From assembly GCA_013153495.1 (NCBI GenBank), contig JAADEH010000012.1:666544-730543 (forward strand): a DNA stretch of 64,000 nt. Direction: 5' to 3'. The notes beneath the pieces were generated by a model. The model saw only the letters and a list, made by a program, of their open reading frames with translations, did not search any database and had not been told where the DNA came from. The DNA is from Aquificota bacterium (lineage in GTDB: Bacteria; Aquificota; Aquificia; Aquificales; Aquificaceae). Position numbers and translations under genes: made by a program. Below are positions 46,218-58,600 of the stretch, piece after piece. The first letter of the stretch is position 1. Each line of letters begins with the position of its first letter.

Positions 46218-46457
46218 TCAGAGTCTATAGACTATCCTTCCCCTCGTCAGGTCGTAGGGGGAAAGCTCCACCCTGACCTTATCTCCGGGGAGTATTCTGA
46301 TGAAGTTAATCCTCATCTTGCCTGATATGTGGGCAAGAACTTCATGCCCGCTTTCGAGCTGAACCCTGAACATGCCGTTGGGCAACGCCTCCACTACTTC
46401 CCCTTCCATAACTATCCCCTTTTCCTTCTCGTGAGTTTGCTTTTTCTTCTTTCCCAT
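46218..46457 (-). CDS. infA: Translation initiation factor IF-1
   Basis: A 79-residue S1-like OB-fold protein that binds the ribosomal A site during initiation. The core [34 protein letters not shown] and the ending [24 protein letters not shown] match the family; the N-terminus is about 8 residues longer ([13 protein letters not shown]). It follows map by 3 bp. Confidence 0.97.
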   Translation of the reverse strand: MGKKKKQTHEKEKGIVMEGEVVEALPNGMFRVQLESGHEVLAHISGKMRINFIRILPGDKVRVELSPYDLTRGRIVYRL

Positions 46458-46460
46458 ACT

Positions 46461-49163
<2,703 letters not shown>

Positions 49164-49167
<4 letters not shown>

Positions 49168-49613
49168 CCCTCTATTACCTCGCAGGTTCCTCCTGCCTTT
49201 TCTATCTTCTCCTTCGCGGACTTAGAGAAGGCATGGGCTTTTACGGTAAACTTCTTGGTCAGCTCACCATCGCCCAGAACCTTAACGAGGTCCCTTTTGG
49301 AGCACAGTCCTTTCTTGGCAAGCTCTTCCGGGGTTATGGTTGCTCCGTCTTCGAAGAGCTTCTCGAGAGTTTTCACGTTTACGGGGGTGTATTCCTTCCT
49401 GTGGGGACTGTTGAAACCTCTTTTGGGAAGCCTCATGTGAAGGGGAGTTTGTCCACCTTCAAAGTATGGGGGCAAAGTTCTATCACCCGAACGGGACTTC
49501 TGTCCTTTGTGTCCCTTTCCTGCGGTTTTACCCTGTCCCGCAGCTATACCTCTTCCCACCCTTTTTCTCTCTCTGGTAGCTCCCGGGTTAGGCTGAAGTT
49601 CATGAAGTTTCAT
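49164..49613 (-). CDS. rplO: 50S ribosomal protein L15
   Basis: Ribosomal protein uL15, 149 residues. The Gly/Arg/Lys-rich N-terminal tail ([26 protein letters not shown]) precedes the globular domain with [20 protein letters not shown]. It overlaps rpmD by 14 bp on the same strand. Confidence 0.97.
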
Positions 49614-49797
49614 CGTTTACTTCCTCCACTTTAACGAGGTAATGGGCTTTTCTTATATTGCCCCTTACCATAGGGTTATCTTCAAGCAATCTCGACTGTC
49701 CGGGCTTGCGCAGTCCGAGACTTTTCACAGCCTTTATGTGAGATTCGGGCTTGCCTGCAAGTCCTCTGACCAAGGTAACCTTTAACTTCTTAGCCAT
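49600..49797 (-). CDS. rpmD: 50S ribosomal protein L30
   Basis: Ribosomal protein uL30, 65 residues: [30 protein letters not shown] is the family core. It overlaps rpsE by 8 bp and rplO by 14 bp, consistent with tight translational coupling. Confidence 0.95.
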   Translation of the reverse strand: MAKKLKVTLVRGLAGKPESHIKAVKSLGLRKPGQSRLLEDNPMVRGNIRKAHYLVKVEEVNDETS

Positions 49798-50410
49798 GGA
49801 CGCCCCTCCACGGGTAATATAGCTTTACCCTGAGCTTAGGATTGGCATATATGTTGAACCTCTTCTGAATTTCTTCGAGGGGTAATCCTCTTTCCTCGGC
49901 TATCTGTTCGGGAGTTTTGAGTTGGAGGAAAGCATCGAAGACAGCCCTTACCACGTTGTCGGGAGTTGTGCTACCTATTATTTTTGTCAGAACGTCCGTG
50001 TATCCCGCAAGTTCGAATATAGGCTTTGCAGCACCACCGGCAACAACACCCGTTCCACGCCTTGCAGGCATAACTATTATCTTCGTGGGTCCGAAGTGTC
50101 CCACCACATCGTGGGGAACAGTTCCCTCAATTATGGGAACCTTTATTATCTTCTTCTTAGCCTGCTCTATGGCTTTTGCTATGGCAAGGGGAACTTCCTT
50201 TGCCTTTCCATGACCGAAACCAACAAAGCCCCTCTTGTCTCCCACTATAACGAGGGTGCTAAAGGAGAACCTTCTGCCTCCTTTGGTAACTCTTGCGGTT
50301 CTGTTGGCATATATCAACCTTTCCTCAAGCTGAAGCTCGTCTATCATGTCCGCTATGCCGTATCTTCTTCTCCTCTCTTCTATCATTGCGTCGATGTCTT
50401 TACCACCCAT
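49790..50410 (-). CDS. rpsE: 30S ribosomal protein S5
   Basis: Ribosomal protein uS5, 206 residues, which helps decoding fidelity. The double-stranded RNA-binding domain has NRTARVTKGGRRFSFSTLVIVGD and VGFGHGKAKEVPLAIAKA; the second domain has GTGVVAGGAAKPIFELAGYTDVLTK. It is somewhat longer than E. coli S5 at both ends. Confidence 0.97.
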   Translation of the reverse strand: MGGKDIDAMIEERRRRYGIADMIDELQLEERLIYANRTARVTKGGRRFSFSTLVIVGDKRGFVGFGHGKAKEVPLAIAKAIEQAKKKIIKVPIIEGTVPHDVVGHFGPTKIIVMPARRGTGVVAGGAAKPIFELAGYTDVLTKIIGSTTPDNVVRAVFDAFLQLKTPEQIAEERGLPLEEIQKRFNIYANPKLRVKLYYPWRGVHG

Positions 50411-50422
50411 CGCAATTCCTCC

Positions 50423-50794
50423 TTAAAACTCGAGACCAAGCTCCCTACACTTATCCGCAAAGGCTTTTATCTTACCGTGATACATAAATCCGCCTCTATC
50501 GAAAACCACCTTCTTTATACCCTTTTCCAAAGCCTTCTTGACGAGAACTTCCGCAACCTTCTGGGCAGCTTCTATGGATTTTCCGCCCCTCTTACCCGCA
50601 AGCTTTTCATACTCGGGGTCCAAGGTGGATGCGGAAACCAAAGTCCTCCCTTCGGTATCATCTATTATCTGGGCATAGAAGTGGTGAAGGCTCCTGTAAA
50701 CCGCAAGCCTCGGTCTATCCGGTGTTCCGAAAACCTTTTTCCTTATCCTCTTGTGTCTTCTTATGCGCTTTTCCCTTCTGCTCAGCTTAGCCAT
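50423..50794 (-). CDS. rplR: 50S ribosomal protein L18
   Basis: Ribosomal protein uL18, 123 residues, a 5S rRNA-binding protein. The N-terminus is strongly basic ([20 protein letters not shown]), followed by [20 protein letters not shown] and [23 protein letters not shown]. Confidence 0.97.
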   Translation of the reverse strand: MAKLSRREKRIRRHKRIRKKVFGTPDRPRLAVYRSLHHFYAQIIDDTEGRTLVSASTLDPEYEKLAGKRGGKSIEAAQKVAEVLVKKALEKGIKKVVFDRGGFMYHGKIKAFADKCRELGLEF

Positions 50795-50806
50795 TTACAA
50801 ACCTCC

Positions 50807-51346
50807 TCACTTCTTGCCAGCAGCCTTTCCGGGTTTGAGTTTAAGAACTTCGTCCTTATACCTTATGCCCTTGCCCTTGTAAGGGTCAGGCTTTCTTAGC
50901 GCCCTTATCTCCGCCGCTACCTGTCCTACTCTCTGCTTGTCCGCACCGCTTATGTATATTTCGTTGCCCTTGACCTCTATCTTCACATCTTTGGGTATGG
51001 GGTATATGTCCGGGTGAGACTTCCCGAGGTTAAGCTCCAGGTTATTTCCCTTAACCGAAGCCCTATAACCGAGTCCGTGAACCTCGAGCACCACCGTAAA
51101 ACCCTCGGTTACTCCCTTAACCATGTTCCTGATTATTGCAGCTGTGGTTCCGTGTATGGCTTTGTGAAAAGCCCTTTCGGTCGGTCTTTCCACCTTTATC
51201 TGGTTGTCCTCCACCTTAACTACCATGTCGGGGTGGAAGTTGAAGCTCAGCTTTCCCTTCGGACCTTCAACGGTTATTTGATTTCCCTCAATAGCCACCT
51301 TGACACCGTTAGGTATGGGTATGGGGTTCTTTCCTATCCTTGACAT
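50807..51346 (-). CDS. rplF: 50S ribosomal protein L6
   Basis: Ribosomal protein uL6, 179 residues in two similar domains. Family segments are [17 protein letters not shown] at the N-terminus, [18 protein letters not shown], and the C-terminal [24 protein letters not shown]. Confidence 0.97.
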   Translation of the reverse strand: MSRIGKNPIPIPNGVKVAIEGNQITVEGPKGKLSFNFHPDMVVKVEDNQIKVERPTERAFHKAIHGTTAAIIRNMVKGVTEGFTVVLEVHGLGYRASVKGNNLELNLGKSHPDIYPIPKDVKIEVKGNEIYISGADKQRVGQVAAEIRALRKPDPYKGKGIRYKDEVLKLKPGKAAGKK

Positions 51347-51356
51347 GTCAGTCCTC

Positions 51357-51767
51357 CTACCACACTATTCCTATGATTTCACCGCCCTTTTTGAGCTTCC
51401 GTGCCTCGTGATCCGTAACTATACCCGCATCGGTGGAAACTATGGCTATACCGAGACCTCTCTTCACGTAGGGAACCTTTTTAACGGGTGCATAGACCCT
51501 CTTTCCGGGTGTAGAAATCTTCACCAGGTTGGTTATAGCATTCCTCTCCTTCTTGGGGTCTAAGTATTTAAGGTGAATTCTCAAGGTGTATTGGGTGCCC
51601 TTCCTGTGCTCCTCATCTTCGAGCTTCTCCCAGTCCTTTATAAAACCTTCTCTCTTGAGAAGGTCGAGTATTCTTTCCTTCATCTTGGAAGAAGGAACAT
51701 CCACATAATCCTTTCTCCTCATTATTGCGTTCTTTATTGCGGAGAACATATCTGCTATGGGGTCCAT
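51357..51767 (-). CDS. rpsH: 30S ribosomal protein S8
   Basis: Ribosomal protein uS8, 136 residues, a primary 16S binder and often an operon repressor. The N-terminus [27 protein letters not shown] and the C-terminal [27 protein letters not shown] match the family. Confidence 0.97.
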   Translation of the reverse strand: MDPIADMFSAIKNAIMRRKDYVDVPSSKMKERILDLLKREGFIKDWEKLEDEEHRKGTQYTLRIHLKYLDPKKERNAITNLVKISTPGKRVYAPVKKVPYVKRGLGIAIVSTDAGIVTDHEARKLKKGGEIIGIVW

Positions 51768-51782
51768 ACCGATAACCTCCGA

Positions 51783-51971
51783 TTACCAGCTTGATTTTCT
51801 AACGCCGGGGAGTTCTCCCCTGAGCGCTCTTTCCCTAAAGCACAACCTGCACATGTTGAAGTATCTCAAAAAACCTCTCGGTCTTCCGCATATGGGACAC
51901 CTGTTTTTCTTCCTTACCCTCCACTTGGGGTAATACTTCAAATCCTTAGCTACCTTTGCCTTTCTGGGCAT
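51783..51971 (-). CDS. rpsN: 30S ribosomal protein S14, zinc-binding type
   Basis: The 62-residue short form of uS14 with a C-x2-C-x12-C-x2-C zinc site ([20 protein letters not shown]). The C-terminus [12 protein letters not shown] is typical. The zinc form is common in thermophiles. Confidence 0.97.
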   Translation of the reverse strand: MPRKAKVAKDLKYYPKWRVRKKNRCPICGRPRGFLRYFNMCRLCFRERALRGELPGVRKSSW

Positions 51972-51981
51972 ACCAACCTCC

Positions 51982-52545
51982 TTAAGATGCTCTTATAGGA
52001 AGACCCAACAGGGACAATAGCCACAGGGCTTCCTCATCGGTTTCCGCAGTCGTGTGTATGCTTATGTCCATACCCCTTATCTTATCCACCTTGTCGTAGT
52101 CTATCTCGGGATAGACTATCTGCTCCGCTATTCCGAAAGAGTAGTTGCCTCTTCCGTCGAAGGAGCGGGGATTGAGTCCCTTAAAGTCCTTGACCCTCGG
52201 CAGAGCTATAGAAATGGTCTTGTCCAGGAAGTCCCACATTCTTTCCTTTCTGAGGGTAACTTTCAGACCTATGGGCATACCCCTTCTGAGTTTAAAACCT
52301 GCCTCCGACTTCTTCGCTCTCCTGACCGCAGGCTGTTGACCCGTTATGAGTCTGAGGTCTTCCATAGCTCTTTCCAAATTTTTTATGTCCTGAACCGCCT
52401 CTCCCACACCCATGTTTACCACTATCTTTACGAGTCGGGGAACCTCCATAGGGTTCTTGTATTCGAACCTCTGCATAAGACGGGGAACGACCTCTTCCTT
52501 ATACTTCTGGTAAAGTCTCGGCACATACTTGGTAGCTACCGCCAT
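51982..52545 (-). CDS. rplE: 50S ribosomal protein L5
   Basis: Ribosomal protein uL5, 187 residues, binding 5S rRNA and the P-site tRNA. The segments [52 protein letters not shown] and the C-terminal [24 protein letters not shown] define it. Confidence 0.97.
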   Translation of the reverse strand: MAVATKYVPRLYQKYKEEVVPRLMQRFEYKNPMEVPRLVKIVVNMGVGEAVQDIKNLERAMEDLRLITGQQPAVRRAKKSEAGFKLRRGMPIGLKVTLRKERMWDFLDKTISIALPRVKDFKGLNPRSFDGRGNYSFGIAEQIVYPEIDYDKVDKIRGMDISIHTTAETDEEALWLLSLLGLPIRAS

Positions 52546-52549
52546 AGCT

Positions 52550-52909
52550 TTAACCTCTCAACTGTTTTTCCCTTACAAGGTCTATGTTTTCGTTGCACTT
52601 TTTACAATACCTGTATTTCCTAAGAACCCCTTTCTCTTCAACTATCCTGAAACCCACCCGGGTGGGTTTTTTGCAGCTGGGGCACACGAGCATAACGTTG
52701 CTCACATGTATGGGAGCTTCAACCTCAACTATGCCACCCTCTCGGACGTTGGGTATCTCTTTGAGGTGCTTCTTGACTAAGTTAACACCTTCCACTATAA
52801 CCCTGTTTTTCTCGGGCAGAACTCTTATTACCTTACCGGTCTGCCCTTTGTTGGTTTTCTTTCCACGAACTACGACGACCGTGTCTCCCTTCTTTATCTT
52901 CCAAGCCAT
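52550..52909 (-). CDS. rplX: 50S ribosomal protein L24
   Basis: Ribosomal protein uL24, 119 residues, an early assembly protein. The KOW domain is [27 protein letters not shown]. The C-terminal part has a C-x2-C pair ([12 protein letters not shown]) and a second pair (CKKCNENID), probably a zinc ribbon. It overlaps rplN by one base. Confidence 0.96.
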   Translation of the reverse strand: MAWKIKKGDTVVVVRGKKTNKGQTGKVIRVLPEKNRVIVEGVNLVKKHLKEIPNVREGGIVEVEAPIHVSNVMLVCPSCKKPTRVGFRIVEEKGVLRKYRYCKKCNENIDLVREKQLRG

Positions 52910-53274
52910 TAAACTACCTCCGGTGCGAGAGAGGCTATTTTCGTAAAGCCCCTGTTCCTTACCTCTCTGGCTATAGGTCCGAGAACCCTCGTTCCGAGAG
53001 GCTCTCCATACTGGTTGAGAAGCACACAGGCGTTGTCGTCGAACTTTATGTAGCTTCCATCGGGTCTTCTGACCTCTTTGGCAGTTCTGACCACGACAGC
53101 TCTGTATATCTTCCCCTTCTTGGCGTTTCCGTCGGGCAGTGCATCTTTGACGGTAACCGTAACCACGTCTCCAAGGGTGGCATACTTTCTCGGAGCATAA
53201 GGTATCCCTATCACCTGCACTCTCTTAGCGCCCGAGTTGTCAGCTACGTTCATGTAGCTCTGTCTCTGTATCAT
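52909..53274 (-). CDS. rplN: 50S ribosomal protein L14
   Basis: Ribosomal protein uL14, 121 residues. [53 protein letters not shown] and the C-terminal [12 protein letters not shown] match the family. It is the first gene of this spc operon; rpsQ, rpmC and the S10 cluster, which usually precede it, are absent. Confidence 0.97.
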   Translation of the reverse strand: MIQRQSYMNVADNSGAKRVQVIGIPYAPRKYATLGDVVTVTVKDALPDGNAKKGKIYRAVVVRTAKEVRRPDGSYIKFDDNACVLLNQYGEPLGTRVLGPIAREVRNRGFTKIASLAPEVV

Positions 53275-53324
53275 GGCAATTCTCTCCCAAATTCAAAGTG
53301 AGTCCTCAAAAGAGACAAAACAGT

Positions 53325-53353
53325 ATTCTAACAAGTTTATTTGACAAAAGCAA
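53325..53353 (-). promoter_or_regulatory. Promoter of the spc/alpha ribosomal operon
   Basis: The minus strand reads TTGCTT (53348-53353), 17 bp, TAGAAT (53325-53330), about 50 bp before the rplN ATG. A ribosome binding site-like GGGAGAG precedes that ATG. The -35 overlaps a palindrome at 53350-53363. Confidence 0.6.
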
Positions 53354-53363
53354 GCCCGCTTGC
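53350..53363. repeat. Palindrome GCAAGC-CC-GCTTGC in the rplN/HDOD intergenic region
   Basis: A 6-bp inverted repeat with a 2-bp centre, overlapping the minus-strand -35 and lying just after a TTGACA on the plus strand (53341-53346). It is a candidate operator or a short hairpin. There is no T-run, so it is not a terminator. Confidence 0.45.
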
Positions 53364-53404
53364 AAGAGTTATAAACTTAGCTCGCTTAGGACGATTTATT
53401 CTTT

Positions 53405-54634
53405 ATGGAGCTGATAGCACACAGGCAACCCATTTTGGGGAAGAGCGGGGAAGTGTTTGCTTATGAGTTTACCGTGTCGCAAGCCCAAGACACGGGATTG
53501 CCACCAGACATACTTGAGAACAAACTCGCCGTCATAACTATGAGAAACCTTGCGGAATACGGGATAAAAAAAGTGGGGGACGGAAAAAGGGTCTTCGTAA
53601 AAGCTCCCTTAGACGCCTTGCTCATAAAAGCTCACGAGCTTTTAGCTCCTCAACTCTTAGGACTAAAGCTCTCGCCTGCAAAAGTAGGAACGGGAAAAAC
53701 GGTTTACAGCAAAGCAATAGCTGTTATAGAAAAACTCAAGATGGAAGAGGTCGTGGTAGCTTCCTCCTACGAGCTGGTAAAGCAACACCCCGACATATTA
53801 CAGCACTCGGACATAGTTGAGTTCGACATCCAAGAAGCTGACGATAAAAGTATTCAGAAGATTAAGGTTGTGGGGCTTAAGGTTCTCGTAAGCGGGATAG
53901 AAAACGGTGAGAAGGTTCCCCAAGATGCGGATTTGTTGCAGGGAAGTTCCGTAGCTCCTGCAGAGGAGTTAAAACGCATAAAGATAGCTCCCTACCTAAA
54001 GAGCACCCTTCTCAGGCTACTTGTTTTGATGAATACCGCAGAGACTCCTGCGGAGTTTGCCAAGGTTATAGAAACCGACATAGGTTTGAGTGCTAAACTG
54101 CTTAGGTTTGTTAACTCCGCATATTTTGCCTTAAGGAAGAGTATAAAGAGCATAGAGCAAGCCACCGTGTATTTCGGTCTTAAGAACATAAAGAACTTTA
54201 TCCTCGTTCTGGCTATGAACGATTACGCTTCGGTGGAAAATCCTGTCCTGTGGAGAAAAGCCCTTATAAGGGCAAAGGTTATGGAAGAGCTTGCAAAACT
54301 GCTAATTCCCGAGAGGGAAAGTGAGGCTTACCTGGTAGGTCTGTTTTCACTCTTAGGAGAGCTTTTAGAGGTTGATGTGCCGGACTTTCTGGTTGAGGTA
54401 AACGTCGATGAGTTCGTGGTATCTGCCTTCAGAGACAAAGACAATCCGCTTGCAAAGCTACTTGAGGCAAGCATAGTCCTCGAAGGTCAAGAGGATTACA
54501 TAAAAGAGGCAAAGAAAGCGGAAGATGTAAAACCGCTTATAAGCGTGTCCGAGAGTCTTAAGGTTTCTCCTGACGAGGTTCTGGAAATAGCCAAAAAGAG
54601 CTATACATTTGCGGACACGATTATACACCTTTAA
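53405..54634 (+). CDS. HDOD domain protein with degenerate EAL (CdgJ/YuxH type)
   Basis: A 409-residue signalling protein. The N-terminus resembles an EAL domain in fold (AHRQPILGKSGEVFAYEF) but lacks the catalytic Glu-Ala-Leu and metal ligands. An HDOD domain begins near residue 195 with the family-type helix FAKVIETDIGLSAKLLRFVNSAYF and SIEQATVYFGLKNIK. Such proteins influence motility or c-di-GMP signalling without degrading c-di-GMP. It overlaps the PAS-GGDEF-EAL gene by 14 bp tail to tail. Confidence 0.82.
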   Translation: MELIAHRQPILGKSGEVFAYEFTVSQAQDTGLPPDILENKLAVITMRNLAEYGIKKVGDGKRVFVKAPLDALLIKAHELLAPQLLGLKLSPAKVGTGKTVYSKAIAVIEKLKMEEVVVASSYELVKQHPDILQHSDIVEFDIQEADDKSIQKIKVVGLKVLVSGIENGEKVPQDADLLQGSSVAPAEELKRIKIAPYLKSTLLRLLVLMNTAETPAEFAKVIETDIGLSAKLLRFVNSAYFALRKSIKSIEQATVYFGLKNIKNFILVLAMNDYASVENPVLWRKALIRAKVMEELAKLLIPERESEAYLVGLFSLLGELLEVDVPDFLVEVNVDEFVVSAFRDKDNPLAKLLEASIVLEGQEDYIKEAKKAEDVKPLISVSESLKVSPDEVLEIAKKSYTFADTIIHL

Positions 54635-56333
54635 TCTTAAAGTTCCTGTTTCTGAGCATTTCAAGAATGCTTTCGAAAGTTATGGGTGGGGAGAAGTAAA
54701 ACCCCTGAGCTATATCGCACTGCCAGAGTTTGAGGAATATGAGCTGGTCCTCCGTTTCTACACCCTCTGCCACAGCCTTTAACCCGAGGTTGTGGGCTAT
54801 AGCTATTATGGTGGTCGCTATTGCGTTATCGTTGGGGTCGGTGTTTACATTGTCTATAAAAGACTTGTCTATCTTAAGTTTGTCCACCGGCAGGTATTTA
54901 AGGTAGTTAAGAGCTGAGTAACTCGTTCCGAAGTCGTCTATAGCTATGGATATACCCAGGTCTTTTAGTTCTTTAAGGATTTCCGCAGCTTCTTGCTTGT
55001 TTTTCATTAGGGTGCTTTCGGTGATTTCTATTTCGAGGAAGTTCGGGTCGAAACCTGTCTCTTTAATAATACTCTTTAGGGTAGATATGAAGTTTTTAGA
55101 GGATATCTGTCTTGTGGACACATTAACCGCTACCTTCAGCGGAATTCCCTCGTCCAAGAGTTTTCTGCCGTCGAGGCACGCTCTCTTTAAAATCCAATTT
55201 CCCAGGGGAACGACCAGGTCCGTTTCTTCCACTATGGGCATGAACCTTCCGGGCAGGATTATACCCTTCTTAGGGTGATGCCACCTTATTAAAGCCTCCA
55301 TACCGACCACGGTGTTGGTGCTCAGCTCAAACTGCGGCTGGTAGTATAGTGCGAATTCCTCCTTTTGAAGAGCTTCCCGCAGGTCAGCCTGAAGGGTGAA
55401 GCGCTCGCTGAGTTTCAGGTCAAGTTCCCTCGTGAATATATAAAGGGAGCTTTTTCCAGCCTCCTTAGCGTGATGCATAGCTATGTCCGCATTCCTCAGA
55501 AGAGTCTGAGCATCAAGTCCATCCGTAGGATAGAAGCTAACCCCTGCGGATACGGTTATGTATATCTTTTGCCCGTTTATGAAGAAGGGTAAGGTTGCAT
55601 TTTGTATAAAGTGCTCCACAGTCTCCCTTATGTCTTCTTCTTTACCCTTAGTTTCCATAACGACGACAAACTCGTCGCTCCCGAAGCGGGCAACGAGGGC
55701 ATCCCGAGGAAAGTGGGACATGAGTCTTTGAGAGAAGCTCCTTAGCAAGCTGTCTCCCACATCGTGTCCGAGGGTATCGTTTATAAGTTTGAAGTTGTCA
55801 ATGTCGAAGAAGACGACAGCCACCTTACCGTTCTCGGAACGGGCTTTCTGTATAAGGTGGGTCAGGTGGTCGTATAAAAAGGCTCTGTTGGGCAGACCCG
55901 TAATGGGGTCGTAATACACCATAGAGCGCAGATTTGCCTCCAAACTGCTTCTGTCCGTGGTGTCGAGAAATATTCCCACAAAACAGTCCTCGTTAGCCTT
56001 CAGGAGGGAAACCTCCCCCGTAAACATGGTCCCGCTTCTGTGGACACCCCACACCTCCCCTTTCCAAAGACCCTCTTCTTTTAGTGTTTCCATCACCTCC
56101 TCGAAAGAGGAGGTCTCTCCCCATTTAAAGTCCAGATCCGATACCTTAACACCGTAAAGCTCCCTCCTGTCGAAACCTATCATCGATGCGAAGGACTCGT
56201 TTGCGGACTTTATCTTCCCCCTGTCGTCAAATATGAGAACCCCCTCCTTCATGTTCTGCAAAACCTTAGAGAGGACCTTTAGCTTAGTTCTAAGCCTCTT
56301 TACCTCTTCCATCAGCTTTTCTTCTTCGTGCAT
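54621..56333 (-). CDS. PAS-GGDEF-EAL cyclic di-GMP protein
   Basis: About 570 residues. An N-terminal PAS domain (IFDDRGKIKSANESFASMIGF) is followed by a GGDEF domain whose motif reads GSDEF (ARFGSDEFVVVM) with no I-site RxxD before it, and a complete EAL domain: MEALIRWHHP, VNVST, EITES, IDDFGTSYSALNY, DKLKIDKSF and EGVET. It is likely a phosphodiesterase, with diguanylate cyclase activity uncertain. The track starts at a TTG (56366); the ATG at 56333 is preferred but has a weak ribosome binding site. Confidence 0.88.
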   Translation of the reverse strand: MHEEEKLMEEVKRLRTKLKVLSKVLQNMKEGVLIFDDRGKIKSANESFASMIGFDRRELYGVKVSDLDFKWGETSSFEEVMETLKEEGLWKGEVWGVHRSGTMFTGEVSLLKANEDCFVGIFLDTTDRSSLEANLRSMVYYDPITGLPNRAFLYDHLTHLIQKARSENGKVAVVFFDIDNFKLINDTLGHDVGDSLLRSFSQRLMSHFPRDALVARFGSDEFVVVMETKGKEEDIRETVEHFIQNATLPFFINGQKIYITVSAGVSFYPTDGLDAQTLLRNADIAMHHAKEAGKSSLYIFTRELDLKLSERFTLQADLREALQKEEFALYYQPQFELSTNTVVGMEALIRWHHPKKGIILPGRFMPIVEETDLVVPLGNWILKRACLDGRKLLDEGIPLKVAVNVSTRQISSKNFISTLKSIIKETGFDPNFLEIEITESTLMKNKQEAAEILKELKDLGISIAIDDFGTSYSALNYLKYLPVDKLKIDKSFIDNVNTDPNDNAIATTIIAIAHNLGLKAVAEGVETEDQLIFLKLWQCDIAQGFYFSPPITFESILEMLRNRNFKIKGV

Positions 56334-56376
56334 GCCTACTAAAGAGATTATCGGTAGGTGGCTCAAGCCTTTAACT

Positions 56377-56382
56377 TATAAT
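56377..56382 (+). promoter_or_regulatory. -10 element of hyuB, leaderless type
   Basis: TATAAT ends 7 nt before the hyuB ATG; the spacer is TTTTTCG with no Shine-Dalgarno. The predicted start falls on or just before the initiation codon. Confidence 0.5.
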
Positions 56383-56389
56383 TTTTTCG

Positions 56390-57934
56390 ATGCTGAGCAT
56401 TCTCTTGGAAGTCTTTAAAAACAAGCTTTCGGGCATAGCGGAGGAGATGGGGCTTATCCTTCAGAGAACCTCTTTTTCCCCCAACATCAAGGAGAGGAAA
56501 GACCTGTCCTGTGCCATTTTCGATGCGAAGGGGAGACTGATAGCTCAAGCGGCTCACATACCGGTGCACTTGGGTTCCATGGCTTCTGCGGTAAGAGAGG
56601 CTATAAACTCGGTTCCAATGCAGGAAGGGGACATGGTAATTTTGAACGACCCCTATCGGGGTGGAACACATCTTCCGGACATAACTCTCGTTGCTCCCGT
56701 ATTTTACAGGGGTCGGCTCAGCTTTTATGTCGCAAACAGGGCACATCATTCGGATGTAGGGGGTGCAAGCTCCGGTTCAATGCCTCTCGCAACTTCAATC
56801 TTTCAGGAGGGTATAGTTATACCACCGGTCAAGGTGGTGGAGAGGGGAAAGGTAAGAGAGGACATACTCTCACTCATAACAGCAAACGTTCGAACTCCCG
56901 ACGAGAGGGTCGGGGACCTGAGCGCTCAAATAATGGCTAACAACGCAGGGATAAAGAGACTTGAGGAGCTTATGGACACCTACGGAGAGGAAGCCTTTGC
57001 ACTTTCCGAGGAGCTTCTCACCTACACGGAAAACCTGATGAAAAGCGTTTTGAGAAACATACCTGACGGAGTTTATACCTTCGAGGATTACCTTGACGAC
57101 GACGGTTTCGAAACCGAGGACATCAAGATAAGGGTGAAGCTCACCGTTGAAGGGGAGAGGGCTGTGGTGGACTTTTCGGAAAGCTCTCCCCAGGTGCCGG
57201 GTCCGGTAAATGCGGTTCGTTCCATAACTCTATCCGCTGTGTATTACGTTTTCAGGTGTCTTTTGCCGGAAGACGCTCCCACAAACGACGGATGCTTTAA
57301 ACCTTTGGAGGTAATAACTAAGAAAGGAACCGTGGTGGACTCCCTATTTCCCGCACCTGTATCGGGTGGAAACGTGGAAACTTCCCAGAGGATTGTAGAT
57401 GTCCTCTTAGGTGCTCTTTCGAAAGCCTTGCCTGAAAGGGTGCCTGCTGCAAGCCAGGGAACTATGAACAACATAGCCTTCGGGGGAATTGACCCCAGAA
57501 GCGGACAGAGCTTTACCTATTACGAAACTGTGGGCGGAGGCATGGGGGCGTGGTTCGGTGGAGATGGGGAGAGTGCGGTTCACTCTCACATGACCAACAC
57601 TATGAACACACCGATTGAAGCCTTAGAGCACTCTTTTCCCTTACTCGTCAAAAGGTATTCGATTAGGAAAAACTCGGGCGGTGAAGGGACAAAGAGAGGA
57701 GGGGACGGTATAGTCCGGGAGTTTGAGTTCCTTACGGAAACTGAGCTTACGGTAATATCCGAGAGGAGAAGGCACCCACCTTACGGTCTCTACGACGGCA
57801 AACCGGGAATGCAGGGAAAGAATGTTCTGATAACACGGGAGGGAGAGAAAGTCATGCCTGCAAAGTTCACAACCAAGCTCAAAAAAGGTGAAGGCTTCAG
57901 GATAGAGACCCCCGGAGGAGGTGGATATGCTTAA
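56390..57934 (+). CDS. Hydantoinase B/oxoprolinase family protein
   Basis: Homologue of N-methylhydantoinase B (HyuB), 514 residues. Family segments are [63 protein letters not shown] and the C-terminal [24 protein letters not shown]-dependent hydantoinases and acetone carboxylases normally need a HyuA subunit, which is not in the window. The real substrate is unknown. It overlaps purN by 8 bp. Confidence 0.92.
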   Translation: MLSILLEVFKNKLSGIAEEMGLILQRTSFSPNIKERKDLSCAIFDAKGRLIAQAAHIPVHLGSMASAVREAINSVPMQEGDMVILNDPYRGGTHLPDITLVAPVFYRGRLSFYVANRAHHSDVGGASSGSMPLATSIFQEGIVIPPVKVVERGKVREDILSLITANVRTPDERVGDLSAQIMANNAGIKRLEELMDTYGEEAFALSEELLTYTENLMKSVLRNIPDGVYTFEDYLDDDGFETEDIKIRVKLTVEGERAVVDFSESSPQVPGPVNAVRSITLSAVYYVFRCLLPEDAPTNDGCFKPLEVITKKGTVVDSLFPAPVSGGNVETSQRIVDVLLGALSKALPERVPAASQGTMNNIAFGGIDPRSGQSFTYYETVGGGMGAWFGGDGESAVHSHMTNTMNTPIEALEHSFPLLVKRYSIRKNSGGEGTKRGGDGIVREFEFLTETELTVISERRRHPPYGLYDGKPGMQGKNVLITREGEKVMPAKFTTKLKKGEGFRIETPGGGGYA

Positions 57935-58577
57935 GATAGGTGTTCTCGTGTCGGGGAGAGGGTCCAACCTTCAGGCTCTGATAGACAACATAGAGAGGGG
58001 GACCCTTCAGGCGTCCATAGAGCTTGTCGTATCCGATAATCCAAAAGCCTACGCAATAGAAAGATGCAAAAAGCACGGTGTCAGGTGTGAGGTAATAAGA
58101 AGAAAGGAGTATCCCACTAAGGAGGACTTTGAAGAGGCTATCGCTCGTTCTCTACAGAGTAAGGGTGTAGAGCTTGTAGTTCTCGCAGGGTTTATGAGGA
58201 TTCTTTCGAAGAGATTTTTAAGCTACTTTCCCGAGAGGGTGATAAATATACATCCTTCTCTAATACCGGCTTTTCAGGGACTGCACGCACAGAAACAAGC
58301 GGTGGATTTCGGCGCTAAGTTTTCCGGTTGCACCGTTCACATAGTTGATGAGAGCGTAGATGCGGGACCGATAATAATCCAGGCGGTAGTTCCTGTTCTA
58401 CCCGAAGATGATGAGGACAGCCTTTCGGAAAGGATACTCAAATTCGAACACAGGATACTCCCCCAGAGCGTTCAGTGGTTTGCGGAGGGCAGGGTAAAGG
58501 TTCAGGGCAGGAGGGTTCTTATAGCAGGTGCCAAATACGGGGAGCTACCCGTCAACCCAGCCCTTGAGAAATTTTGA
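57927..58577 (+). CDS. purN: Phosphoribosylglycinamide formyltransferase
   Basis: Transfers a formyl group from 10-formyl-THF in purine synthesis. The 216 residues have [15 protein letters not shown] at the N-terminus, the catalytic LAGFMRILS and [16 protein letters not shown] (His), and [13 protein letters not shown] (Asp). I choose ATG 57927 with GGAGGAGGTGG before it; the track's GTG 57921 adds two residues. It is translationally coupled to hyuB. Confidence 0.95.
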   Translation: MLKIGVLVSGRGSNLQALIDNIERGTLQASIELVVSDNPKAYAIERCKKHGVRCEVIRRKEYPTKEDFEEAIARSLQSKGVELVVLAGFMRILSKRFLSYFPERVINIHPSLIPAFQGLHAQKQAVDFGAKFSGCTVHIVDESVDAGPIIIQAVVPVLPEDDEDSLSERILKFEHRILPQSVQWFAEGRVKVQGRRVLIAGAKYGELPVNPALEKF

Positions 58578-58600
58578 AGGAAATATAATTTTATAGTGCC

